64,000 nt of DNA from Nakamurella leprariae (GTDB lineage: Bacteria > Actinomycetota > Actinomycetes > Mycobacteriales > Nakamurellaceae), in contig NZ_JAERWK010000010.1 of the NCBI RefSeq assembly GCF_016918035.1, positions 345,313 to 409,312 on the forward strand. The letters run 5' to 3'. Shown piece after piece: positions 42,824 through 50,878 of this stretch. The notes beneath the pieces were generated by a model. The model was not told the DNA's origin. It did not search any database and saw only the letters and a list, made by a program, of their open reading frames with translations. Positions within the stretch are counted from its first letter, which is position 1, and every line of letters begins with the position of its first letter. The translations under genes and the position numbers were made by a program.

Positions 42824-44482
42824 ATGCCCACCACCGAGTCCCCGTCGCCGACCGGGTCCGACCCCACGTCGGACGATGACGGCGCACCCGTGCTGATCGT
42901 CGGCGCCGGCCCGGTGGGCCTGGTCGCGGCGTGCGAGCTGGCTCGACACGGCGTCACCGCTCGGGTGGTGGAGGCGCTGGACGAGCCGACCACGCAGTCC
43001 CGGGCAGTCGGGGTGCAGCCCCGCTCCCAGGAGCTGTTCGCGGCCCTGGGGATCCTGGACCGCGTCGCCGGGCTCTCCCTCCCGCAGCGCCACATCGAGA
43101 TCGACACCCGCGATGGTGACGGGGTGCGCCCGCTGGTGCGCATCGACATGCAGGAGCTGCCCACCCGGCACCCGACGATCCTGAACCTGCCGCAGACCGC
43201 CACCGAGGCCGTGCTCCGCGAGCGGGCCGCCGAACTGGGCGTGCGGATCGAGCGGGGTGTCCGGCTGACCGGCCTGACCCAGGACCCCGACGGGGTGGAC
43301 GTGGTGCTGCAGTCGGCGACGGGCACTGAACGCGCGCGGTACCCGTGGGTGGTGGGGGCGGATGGGGGGCACAGCGCGGTGCGGGGACTGGCCGGCAGCG
43401 CCCTGCAGGGCGAGTTCCGGGGCAGCCACTTCGCCATGGCCGACGTCACGGTGCACAGCGCGTTCCCCACCGACGTCACCCGCCTGTTCGCCTCACCCGG
43501 TGGGCTCACCGTGATGTTGTGCATGGCTCACGGCCGGACCCGGCTGATGTTCCAGGTGCCCGATCCCGGCCCGGACGCCGGCACCGGCCCGTCGTTGGAA
43601 CTGATCGCCCAGCTCGCCCGCGACCGGATGGGGGCCGAGGTCACGGTGTCGGATCCCAGCTGGCTGACCTACTACTCCATCCATCACGCCCAGGTGCCGC
43701 AGTACCGGATCGGCCGGGTGCTGCTGGGCGGCGACGCCGCGCACATCCACAGCCCGGCCGGTGGCCAGGGCATGAACACCGGGATGCAGGACGCCGCGAA
43801 CCTGGCCTGGAAGCTGGCCCTGGTCAGCCGGGCCGCCGCCGGGGCCGAACTCCTGGACTCCTACCACGACGAGCGTCACCCGGTCGGGGCCGCGGTGGTG
43901 CGCAAGGCGACGGTGATGGCCGACGCCATGACCCTGCCAGGGGTCCGCGCGACGGCCCGCAACGCGGGGATGCGACTCGTCGGTCGTCTCGACGCCGTCA
44001 CCCACGCCCTGGCTGAGAACCTCGCCGAACTCACCGTCGGGTATCGGCACAGCCCGATCGTGCGCCGCGAGGACCACCGGCCGCGCGGCGCCCTGCGGGC
44101 CGGTGACCACGCGGAGGACCTGGTCGACCTGACCGACGGGCACGGCGTGCCGGTCCGCATCGAGGATCTGCTCGGGCGTCACCCCGGGCACCTCCTCCTG
44201 GTCGGCACCACCGACACGGAGTTGCTCGGGCAGCTGCGCGACGTGCTCGGCGAGCTCGGCGTCGTGCTCCCCCTGGTCGCCACCGCGCAGGGCGCGCCCG
44301 AGGACGCGGTGGTGGACGCCGGCGGCGAGTTGGCGCGGCGCTACGGGATCGGCGAGCGGGGGATGGCGCTCGTCCGACCCGACGGCTACCTCGGCTACCT
44401 GGCCGGGCGGATCGATGCCGATGGCCTCGCCGATCATCTGTCCCAGGACCTGCACGTCCCGCTGTCCATCTCCCGGGTGTGA
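42824..44482 (+). CDS. FAD-dependent aromatic-hydroxylase-type monooxygenase
   Basis: A 552-aa flavoprotein of the p-hydroxybenzoate-hydroxylase superfamily. Motifs: dinucleotide-binding VLIVGAGPVGLVAACELARH (23-42), the DG motif WVVGADGGHSAVRG and the GD motif RVLLGGDAAHIHSPAGGQG. The C-terminal thioredoxin-like domain (about 400-552) is typical of phenol- or polyketide-hydroxylating members such as MhpA and PgaE. It would use NAD(P)H and O2 to hydroxylate an aromatic ring. ATG 42824 has AGGAGG 6 nt upstream, which rules out the ATG at 42806. The large SARP-type regulator follows 25 bp later on the same strand. Confidence 0.9.
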   Translation: MPTTESPSPTGSDPTSDDDGAPVLIVGAGPVGLVAACELARHGVTARVVEALDEPTTQSRAVGVQPRSQELFAALGILDRVAGLSLPQRHIEIDTRDGDGVRPLVRIDMQELPTRHPTILNLPQTATEAVLRERAAELGVRIERGVRLTGLTQDPDGVDVVLQSATGTERARYPWVVGADGGHSAVRGLAGSALQGEFRGSHFAMADVTVHSAFPTDVTRLFASPGGLTVMLCMAHGRTRLMFQVPDPGPDAGTGPSLELIAQLARDRMGAEVTVSDPSWLTYYSIHHAQVPQYRIGRVLLGGDAAHIHSPAGGQGMNTGMQDAANLAWKLALVSRAAAGAELLDSYHDERHPVGAAVVRKATVMADAMTLPGVRATARNAGMRLVGRLDAVTHALAENLAELTVGYRHSPIVRREDHRPRGALRAGDHAEDLVDLTDGHGVPVRIEDLLGRHPGHLLLVGTTDTELLGQLRDVLGELGVVLPLVATAQGAPEDAVVDAGGELARRYGIGERGMALVRPDGYLGYLAGRIDADGLADHLSQDLHVPLSISRV

Positions 44483-44507
44483 TCGACTCGTCCGGCATGA
44501 TGGGCCG

Positions 44508-47477
44508 GTGCCGGCCGGCCAGGACCCACCCCGCCCGAGGTTCCGCGACCTCGGCCCACTGGTGGTCGACGTCGACGGGCGGTCCCGATCACCCGGGGGC
44601 GTCCGCCTCACCGCGGCGCTCGCCCTGCTCCTCGTCCACGCCGGTCGCCGGGTGTCGGCCGATGCCCTCCGCGACGCGGTGTGGGGGCCGGCGGCGGCCG
44701 GTCGGGCGCCGTCCACGCTCGAGACCCACATGTTCCGCCTGCGCCGCGTCGTGGAGCCAGCACGCGCGGCCGGGCAGCCCCCGTCGGTGCTGCTGTCCGA
44801 CACCGGGGGCTACCGGCTGGCGGTGACGACCGACGAGGTCGACTCCCTGCGGTTCCTGGCCCTGGCCGGTGAGGCCACGGGGTTGCTGCGCGACGGGCAA
44901 CCGGAACGGGCGCTGCGCCGGTGCGAGCAGGCCCAGGAACTCTGGCGGGGCCGCCCGTTCGAGCCGCACACCGACCAGGACTGGGCGGCGGCAGCCGTGG
45001 CCCGGCTGGACGAGACGCACGTGCAGCTGCGGGAACTCGCCGTCCAGACCCTGCTCGACTGCGGCCGTCCGGAGCAGGCGCTCCTCGAGGCCGACGCTGT
45101 CCTGGCCGGAACGCCGCTGCGGGAACGGGTCTGGCGTGACCGCATGCTCGCTGCGTACCGGTGCGGTCGGGTCGACGAGGCATTGGACAGCTACCGCCGC
45201 GCCCGTCGCCTGCTGCGCGACGAGCTCGGCGTGGAACCGGGAGCCGAGCTGCGCGACCTGCACGCCGCCATCCTGGCCGGCGACGACCGCGTGCCAGCTG
45301 CGCCGCGGGGTGCATCGCGTCGGGACCCGGCCGCGGTCACCGTCCGCCTGCCTCGCCGGCGGGGCTCACTCATCGGTCGGGAACGCGCCCTGGAGGATCT
45401 CCGGGAGCTGTGCAGCACTCGCACCGTGATCACGGTGACCGGGGCGGCCGGGTGCGGCAAGACCCGGCTGGCCGTGGAGACCGCCGCTCGCTGCGCCAGC
45501 GAGTTCGTCGACGGCATCCACTTCGTCGACCTGACCACCGTCGACGACCCGGACACCGCGGACCCGGCGCTCGACATCCGGGCCGACCCGGGAGCCGACA
45601 CCGGAGCCGACACCGGGGTCGACAGCGTGGCCGACACGGTGATCTCGACCCTGGGGCTGGCCCCGTCCGCGGCAGGTGCGGTCGCCACGCTGCGCACGTT
45701 CCTGCGGCGGCGGCGGATGTTGTTGGTGCTGGACAACTGCGAACACGTGGTGGACGCGGCCGCTGGACTGCTCGACGCCCTGCAGGGCACCGGTTCCGAG
45801 ACGACCATCCTGGCCACCAGCCGGGAACCGCTGCGGGTCGGCGGGGAGGCGGTGTTCCCGCTGGAGCCGCTCGCGCTGCCGTCGGTCCAGGACCAGGCCG
45901 ACGGGCTCGTCGACCTGGCCGAGGCGCCGGCGATCCGGTTGTTCCTGGACCGGGTCGGATCGCACCCGATCGGCGAACAGCAGCTGCCGCTGGTCGCCGA
46001 GATCTGCCGCGCCGTCGACGGTGTGCCGTTGGCCGTCGAACTGGCCGCCGCTCGCGTCGGCGCGTACAGCCTCGAGGAGATCGCCCGCCAGGTCACCGCC
46101 GACCTCGGTGCTCTGCAGCAGACCCGCCGCGGCGTCCCCGGGCACCAGCAGAGCCTGCAGCGCACCGTCGAGTGGAGTCACCGCATGCTCTCGGCCTCCG
46201 AACAGCTCGTCCACCGGCGGGTCGCGACCATCGCCGGTGCGTTCACCACCACCGCCGCCGCGCGGGTCAGCGGGGTGGATCCGGCGGGCGTCGCCGACCT
46301 GCTGGCCGGGCTCGTCGACAAGTCCATGCTCGTGCCCCTGGGACCCCTCCGCGATGACGGACCGTCGCAGTTCTCGCAGCTGGCCACCGTCCGCGCCCAC
46401 GCCCGCCGGGCGCTGTCGGACGCCCACGAGACCACCGCCGCTGCGCGGCGACGCGACGGGTGGGTCACCGCCCTGGTCGAGGCCAAGCCCCCGCTGGGTC
46501 ATCCCGACGAGCGGCGCTGGTTCAACGAGCTGGACGACGACCTGGCCAGCATCCGCGCCACCCTGCACGACGCCGTCCAGACCTCCGACGCTGCGGCATG
46601 TCTCATCGCCGGGCGGCTGACCATGTACTGGTACCACCGGGGACTCGTCCCGGAGGGGGCCAGGTGGGCCGAGCTCGCCCGTCACATCAACACGGCCTCC
46701 GCCCTGGACCAGGCCCTGGCCACGTTGTGCGCGGCCGGGGGCCAGGCGCTCGCCGGACGTCTGGACCTCGCCGTGCCCCTCATCCAGGAGGCCCTGCTGA
46801 TCCGCTCGGATCGGACCCGGGACGAGGACATTGCGTTCGCCGAGGCGCTGCTGCAGACCGCCGGCGGTGTCCAGCTGGCCGGCGATCAAGCAGTGTCGGC
46901 CTCCCTGGCCCGCCGCGCGCTGCGGATCGCCGACGATCACCAGGACCCGTCGTTGGCATTGATCGCCCGGGCCCGGCTCGCCCTCGACCCGTCCGGGCCC
47001 ACGGCGACCGACGCCGAGGCGATCTACGGGGCGGCCATGCATGCGGGCAATCACTACGCGGCGTACCTGGCGGCCAGCGGCGCCGTGCTGCGTGCTGCGC
47101 TCCGGCAGGACTCGTCGACCGGGCTGGCCTGGTCGGACCGGATCCTGGCGCTGCACCGTCGGCAGGACATCGCCCAGGCCCCGGTGGTGCTGGAGATCCG
47201 CGCCAATCTGATGACGATGGCCGGCCGGGTGCAGGAGGCGGTCCGGCTGTACTCCGCCGCCCAGGTGCACAACTCCCGGGCCGGATTGCCGTGGCCCAGC
47301 CGCGACTTCACCGCAGCCCTGCTCGCCCGGGCCACCGAGCAGCTGGACCGCACTCGCTTCCAGGACGCCTGGGACAGCGGCCGGGCGCTCACCCTGGACC
47401 AGGTCGAGCTCGTCACGTCAGGCGAAGCGGACCGCCCCGTGGCTGAGCCGATGGTCACGGAGCCGGGCCTGGCTTGA
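44508..47477 (+). CDS. SARP/AfsR-type transcriptional regulator with NB-ARC-like ATPase
   Basis: A 989-aa protein. An OmpR-like winged helix (about 10-100, LTAALALLLVHAGRRVSADA and TLETHMFRLRRVVEPARAAG) is followed by a BTAD domain (about 105-255, WRDRMLAAYRCGRVDEALDS, RDELGVEPGAELRDLH). An AAA/NB-ARC-like ATPase follows with Walker A TGAAGCGKTRLAVE (about 310), Walker B LLVLDNCEHVVDAA and TTILATSREPL. A long helical, TPR-like C-terminus ends it. AfsR-type regulators of this build activate secondary-metabolism or catabolic genes. The start GTG 44508 lacks a strong ribosome site and may be coupled to the monooxygenase gene 25 bp upstream, which is a likely target. Confidence 0.88.
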   Translation: MPAGQDPPRPRFRDLGPLVVDVDGRSRSPGGVRLTAALALLLVHAGRRVSADALRDAVWGPAAAGRAPSTLETHMFRLRRVVEPARAAGQPPSVLLSDTGGYRLAVTTDEVDSLRFLALAGEATGLLRDGQPERALRRCEQAQELWRGRPFEPHTDQDWAAAAVARLDETHVQLRELAVQTLLDCGRPEQALLEADAVLAGTPLRERVWRDRMLAAYRCGRVDEALDSYRRARRLLRDELGVEPGAELRDLHAAILAGDDRVPAAPRGASRRDPAAVTVRLPRRRGSLIGRERALEDLRELCSTRTVITVTGAAGCGKTRLAVETAARCASEFVDGIHFVDLTTVDDPDTADPALDIRADPGADTGADTGVDSVADTVISTLGLAPSAAGAVATLRTFLRRRRMLLVLDNCEHVVDAAAGLLDALQGTGSETTILATSREPLRVGGEAVFPLEPLALPSVQDQADGLVDLAEAPAIRLFLDRVGSHPIGEQQLPLVAEICRAVDGVPLAVELAAARVGAYSLEEIARQVTADLGALQQTRRGVPGHQQSLQRTVEWSHRMLSASEQLVHRRVATIAGAFTTTAAARVSGVDPAGVADLLAGLVDKSMLVPLGPLRDDGPSQFSQLATVRAHARRALSDAHETTAAARRRDGWVTALVEAKPPLGHPDERRWFNELDDDLASIRATLHDAVQTSDAAACLIAGRLTMYWYHRGLVPEGARWAELARHINTASALDQALATLCAAGGQALAGRLDLAVPLIQEALLIRSDRTRDEDIAFAEALLQTAGGVQLAGDQAVSASLARRALRIADDHQDPSLALIARARLALDPSGPTATDAEAIYGAAMHAGNHYAAYLAASGAVLRAALRQDSSTGLAWSDRILALHRRQDIAQAPVVLEIRANLMTMAGRVQEAVRLYSAAQVHNSRAGLPWPSRDFTAALLARATEQLDRTRFQDAWDSGRALTLDQVELVTSGEADRPVAEPMVTEPGLA

Positions 47478-47497
47478 ATCGGTGCACCGGGATGGGC

Positions 47498-48187
47498 CTA
47501 CGGCAGCCTGAGCCGCTGCGCGGCCCGAGTCACCGCCGGCCCCCACCGGGCGGCCATCGCCACCCTGGCCGCCGCCACCTGGCGCGGGTCGGCGTCGGGA
47601 CGGTCCGGACCGCCAGCGTCGAACGGGGGCTGCGGCGCGTACTCCAGGGTCAGCTGCCGCCCTCTCGCCACGTCCACTCCGGCCAGCTGGGCGGTGACGG
47701 TCAGGGCGAAGTCGATGCCACTGGTCACCCCGGCGCCGGTGATGACCGTGCCGTCCCGCACGACCCGTTCGCGGACCGGGACGACGCCGAGCAGCGGCAG
47801 CAGGTCGAACCAGGCCCAGTGGGTCGTGGCCCGGCGTCCGGTCAACAGTCCGGCGCCGGCCAGCACGAACGACCCGGTGCACACGCTGGTGACCAAGGTG
47901 GCCCCGACCGCCTGACGGCGCAGGAAGTCCAACGCCACCTCGTCCTCGAGCAGCGCGAAGGCGCCCTCCCCACCCGGGACGAAGACCACGTCGGCGGGTG
48001 ACGCCTCGGTGAACGTGGTGGTGGGCAGGACGGCGAACCCGGCGTCGGTCGGGATCGACTCGATCCGGTGCCAGGCGAAGGACTGCTCGACGCCGGGGAG
48101 GTGGGAGAAGACCTGCGCCGGACCGGCCAGGTCGAGTGCCGTGAGGTCCGGGAACAGCAGATGCACGATGCGCAGGGGTTCGCTCAC
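47498..48187 (-). CDS. DJ-1/PfpI-family protein (isonitrile-hydratase-like)
   Basis: A 229-aa class I glutamine-amidotransferase-like protein. Motifs are RIVHLLFPDLTALDLAGPAQ, ADVVFVPGGEGAFALLEDE with the conserved acidic residue, the nucleophile elbow TSVCTGSFVLAGAGLL and ATTHWAWFDLLPLLG. The closest well-known members are isonitrile hydratases and GlxA-type regulators, but no AraC DNA-binding domain is attached. It converges on the SARP gene with a 20-bp gap. Confidence 0.88.
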   Translation of the reverse strand: MSEPLRIVHLLFPDLTALDLAGPAQVFSHLPGVEQSFAWHRIESIPTDAGFAVLPTTTFTEASPADVVFVPGGEGAFALLEDEVALDFLRRQAVGATLVTSVCTGSFVLAGAGLLTGRRATTHWAWFDLLPLLGVVPVRERVVRDGTVITGAGVTSGIDFALTVTAQLAGVDVARGRQLTLEYAPQPPFDAGGPDRPDADPRQVAAARVAMAARWGPAVTRAAQRLRLP

Positions 48188-48311
48188 CGTTCAGAGTCTC
48201 CGCCGCCGTTCGTGGCCAGCGGATCCCGGGGCACGGACCCGCTCCGCCACCACGGCCCCGTTGGCCGCCTGCGTGCTGCGTCGAGCACCCCGTGGTCGAC
48301 TGGACAGCCGA

Positions 48312-48342
48312 AGGGGCGGGGTGCCTCTGGCGGCCCGCCCCT
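48312..48342. terminator. Hairpin terminator (second copy)
   Basis: A 9-bp stem AGGGGCGGG/CCCGCCCCT (48312-48320 with 48334-48342) and a 13-nt loop. It is a diverged duplicate of the terminator at 21497-21530, with the same spacing to an EthD-gene remnant on the minus strand. Confidence 0.8.
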
Positions 48343-48355
48343 CGTGTCGATCGGC

Positions 48356-48620
48356 TCAGCTGGTGTGATCGAAGATCACGTGCTCCTTGGTCATGAAGCA
48401 GCGCGACTGGTCCATCTGCACGAAGCGGCGCTCGTCCTCCGCCATGGCCTCGCCGGCGTGGCGGCTCTCGTCGGTCGGCTCGGCGCGGGCGGCGGGGTTG
48501 GCGATCCAGACCTCGGTGAGCCCGTCGAGCGGCTCGACGAAGCCGCGGGCGGCGGCGATCGTGTGGCTCGCCACGTACTTGGTCCTGTGGTGACGGAGAG
48601 AACGTGCACCAGCGGGCCAC
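48356..48620 (-). pseudogene. Truncated, frameshifted EthD-domain gene, copy 2
   Basis: The minus strand reads YVASHTIAAARGFVEPLDGL, TEVWIANPAARAEPTDESRH and DERRFVQMDQSRCFMTKEHV to a stop at 48356, a credible EthD-type C-terminus. Just upstream the homologous HGPL/VTTG segment (GPLVHVLSVTTG) is in another frame, and the N-terminus is absent. This copy keeps the 40 residues lost from the copy at 21.5 kb. Together the two reconstruct most of the ancestral protein. Confidence 0.75.
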
Positions 48621-48728
48621 GGACGTGCTACGAGGTCCTCGGTGTGTGTCGAGCCGTGTTCGCTGTTCGGCCAGCACGACACGAAAGGTCAACACCAGCG
48701 ACGACCACTGTCTCCAAGACTTGGCGCA

Positions 48729-49127
48729 TCAGTGCTCGTCACGAAGCCAGGTCGTCGACATTCGGATTACCGCTTGCTCGACCGCATCCGCGGACGATCC
48801 CACCTCGTCGTGCTCCCAGAACCTCAGGACGGTCCATCCGATGGCCGCGAGATGAGCGTCGGTGTCTCGGTCGCGTCGAACGTTGGTTGCCAGTTTCTGC
48901 GCCCACCACGCGCTGTTGTTGACCGGGGCCGTCCCGTGCTCGGGGCAGGCGTGCCAGAAGCAGCCGTCGACGAAGACGGCGATACGACGACGGGGGAAGA
49001 GGACGTCGGCGCGCCGACGGGCCATTCCCGGCAGCGGGTGATCGACACGGAAACGGAGGCCGCGACGGTGCAACTCGCGCCGAAGGGCGATCTCGGGGGC
49101 GGTATCGCGACGTAACTGTCGCGACAT
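48729..49127 (-). CDS. vsr: Very short patch repair endonuclease Vsr
   Basis: A 132-aa mismatch endonuclease that nicks beside T in T:G pairs arising from 5-methylcytosine deamination. Motifs: RRDTAPEIALRRELHRRGLR, RRADVLFPRRRIAVFVDGCF with catalytic Asp, CFWHACPEHG with the His and zinc Cys residues, and NVRRDRDTDAHLAAIGWTVL. Its ATG at 49127 sits in a CATG that also offers an ATG on the plus strand. It is divergent from a DNA cytosine methyltransferase, the usual partner, and belongs functionally to the defence locus that follows. Confidence 0.92.
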   Translation of the reverse strand: MSRQLRRDTAPEIALRRELHRRGLRFRVDHPLPGMARRRADVLFPRRRIAVFVDGCFWHACPEHGTAPVNNSAWWAQKLATNVRRDRDTDAHLAAIGWTVLRFWEHDEVGSSADAVEQAVIRMSTTWLRDEH

Positions 49128-49200
49128 GCGTCCCGATACCCCGGCAGTCGTGGTAAGACCCCCAGCCGAGGTGCCTGGGCGTGCCGACGTAGGACCGTCA

Positions 49201-50334
49201 GTGCCCGCATCTACGATCCCCGTCGTGTCATCGAAGATCGCATCGACCCCCACCCGGTCGTCGCCCATCGCCACTCCGCTGACCGTACTCGACCTGTTCG
49301 CAGGCGCTGGCGGCATGACGGAGGGCTTCCACGCGGCGGGCGGATACCGATCGGTCGAAGCAGTAGAGCTTGATCGCGATGCTGCGGCGAGCTACGCCGC
49401 GACCTTCCCAGATGTCGAGGTGCACGTGTCGGCCGTGCACGAATGGCTCGAGCAAGGGACGGTGCCGTCGGTCGATGTCGTCATCGGGGGTCCTCCTTGC
49501 CAGGGCTTCTCCCCACTGGGGAAGCGGGACGTGCTCGATGCGCGCAACTTGTTGTGGAACGACTACGCCAAGGTGATCGTGCGTGCCCAACCAGCGTTCT
49601 TCGTCTTGGAGAACGTCGGCGCTTTCATGCGGTCCACTCAGTTCCAAGACCTCACGGCCGCGACCGAGCCCGGTGGTGTGCTCGCCGAGTACCGCTTCGA
49701 CGCGGCAGTGCTGAACGCCGCTGATTACGGCGCGCCGCAAGCGCGGAAGCGAACCATCTTGATCGGCCACCACCGGGATCTGCCAGCACCCGGGATGCCG
49801 GCTCCGACCCGGGTGGGTCGGCACCGGACGGTCAGGACTGCACTACGGGGAGTCGGACCGATCGTCACGACGATCGACCTCCCGCACCGGTGGACCGCTG
49901 TCGGTGACGAACTGCGGGCTGGTGCGTTCATGACCACTGAGCTCCACGTCGGTCGACGTTATGAGCCCGTGACCATGGCCCGGATCAAATGCATCCCGCA
50001 GAACGGCAATCGCTTCGATCTACCGCCCCATCTGCTTCCGAATTGCTGGAAGAACCACTACTCCGGTTCGGCCGACGTCATGGGGCGGCTCAACTGGGAC
50101 CGACCGTCCGTCACGATTCGCACGGAGTTCTGGAAGCCAGAGAAGGGTCGGTACCTGCACCCAGACGAGGACCGGGCAATCACACACTATGAGGCGGCCC
50201 TACTCCAAGGCTTCGATCGCAATCGAAAATGGGTGGGGACCAAGGCTTCGATCGGTCGGCAGATCGGTAACGCCGTCCCGATTGCACTCGGGAAGGCCAT
50301 CGCGGCTCACCTCGCCGCCGCAACGACCGCGTGA
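49201..50334 (+). CDS. DNA cytosine-5 methyltransferase (Dcm/DrmMII-like)
   Basis: A 377-aa C5-methyltransferase. Motif I is VLDLFAGAGGMTEGF, motif IV VVIGGPPCQGFSPLGKRD with the catalytic Cys, motif VI FVLENVGAF, motif VIII GAPQARKRTILIG, and motif X SIGRQIGNAVPIALG. The target-recognition region is about residues 205-300. GTG 49201 has AGGA 8 nt upstream; ATG 49126 (25 codons earlier, overlapping the vsr start) and GTG 49225 are alternatives. Followed at 545 bp by the helicase operon, it is the likely self-marking enzyme of a DISARM-like system. Class 2 DISARM likewise uses a 5mC methylase. Confidence 0.92.
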   Translation: MPASTIPVVSSKIASTPTRSSPIATPLTVLDLFAGAGGMTEGFHAAGGYRSVEAVELDRDAAASYAATFPDVEVHVSAVHEWLEQGTVPSVDVVIGGPPCQGFSPLGKRDVLDARNLLWNDYAKVIVRAQPAFFVLENVGAFMRSTQFQDLTAATEPGGVLAEYRFDAAVLNAADYGAPQARKRTILIGHHRDLPAPGMPAPTRVGRHRTVRTALRGVGPIVTTIDLPHRWTAVGDELRAGAFMTTELHVGRRYEPVTMARIKCIPQNGNRFDLPPHLLPNCWKNHYSGSADVMGRLNWDRPSVTIRTEFWKPEKGRYLHPDEDRAITHYEAALLQGFDRNRKWVGTKASIGRQIGNAVPIALGKAIAAHLAAATTA

Positions 50335-50645
50335 GCGGGCAGGATGCGACTTTTCGGTTGACCATCGGCGCCGCTGCGTGAGTGCATCTCCAGCGTGAGA
50401 CCCTGAATTGGACCTGCCGGTCAGTTTGCTAGAAGCCATGCTGACAACCAATTCCGTTTCGCCACGGCGCCCGCTACCAGCGGTCACCATTGCCCGCGTC
50501 GATCGGTGAGTCGTTGTCCTGTGGACGATTGAGCGGTGCCGCAGTCGGAACCTTCCGTCACCGAGACCAGTGAGCCAGCGGCCGGGAGCCACTGCCGAGT
50601 GAGCGCGCCGATCACTTGACGCACCTAGGAGGTGTTCAGGAGCGC

Positions 50646-50689
50646 TGTCTGCGGGATCACCCGTGGATCACCCATGTTCTTCGCAGACA
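50646..50689. promoter_or_regulatory. Inverted repeat with nested direct repeats upstream of the defence operon
   Basis: TGTCTGCG (50646-50653) and CGCAGACA (50682-50689) form an 8-bp perfect inverted repeat. The 28-nt interval holds GGATCACCC twice, 11 bp apart (50654 and 50665). It lies in the gene-free gap 50335-50878, about 190 bp upstream of the operon start, and could be an operator or part of a structured leader. The rest of that gap shows no gene. Confidence 0.45.
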
Positions 50690-50878
50690 CCACGGAGTGA
50701 TCGAGCGCATCAGACCGTGGTCAATGCTTTCCGCTACCGGTAACATCAGCAGTCGACGTCATCGCGGATGTCGCAACCTCGTCGCACTCGAGGGCAGCTG
50801 CCGCGCGCCGAACGCGTCCACGCAACCGTGCGGGCGGCCGCGTCGACGCAGCCGTACATTAGCGGAGGGGACTTTTCT

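Noticed and set aside
50768..50878. Upstream ATG start for the sacsin-helicase gene
   Set aside because: No Shine-Dalgarno at 50768, whereas GTG 50879 has a strong GGAGGGG at ideal spacing.
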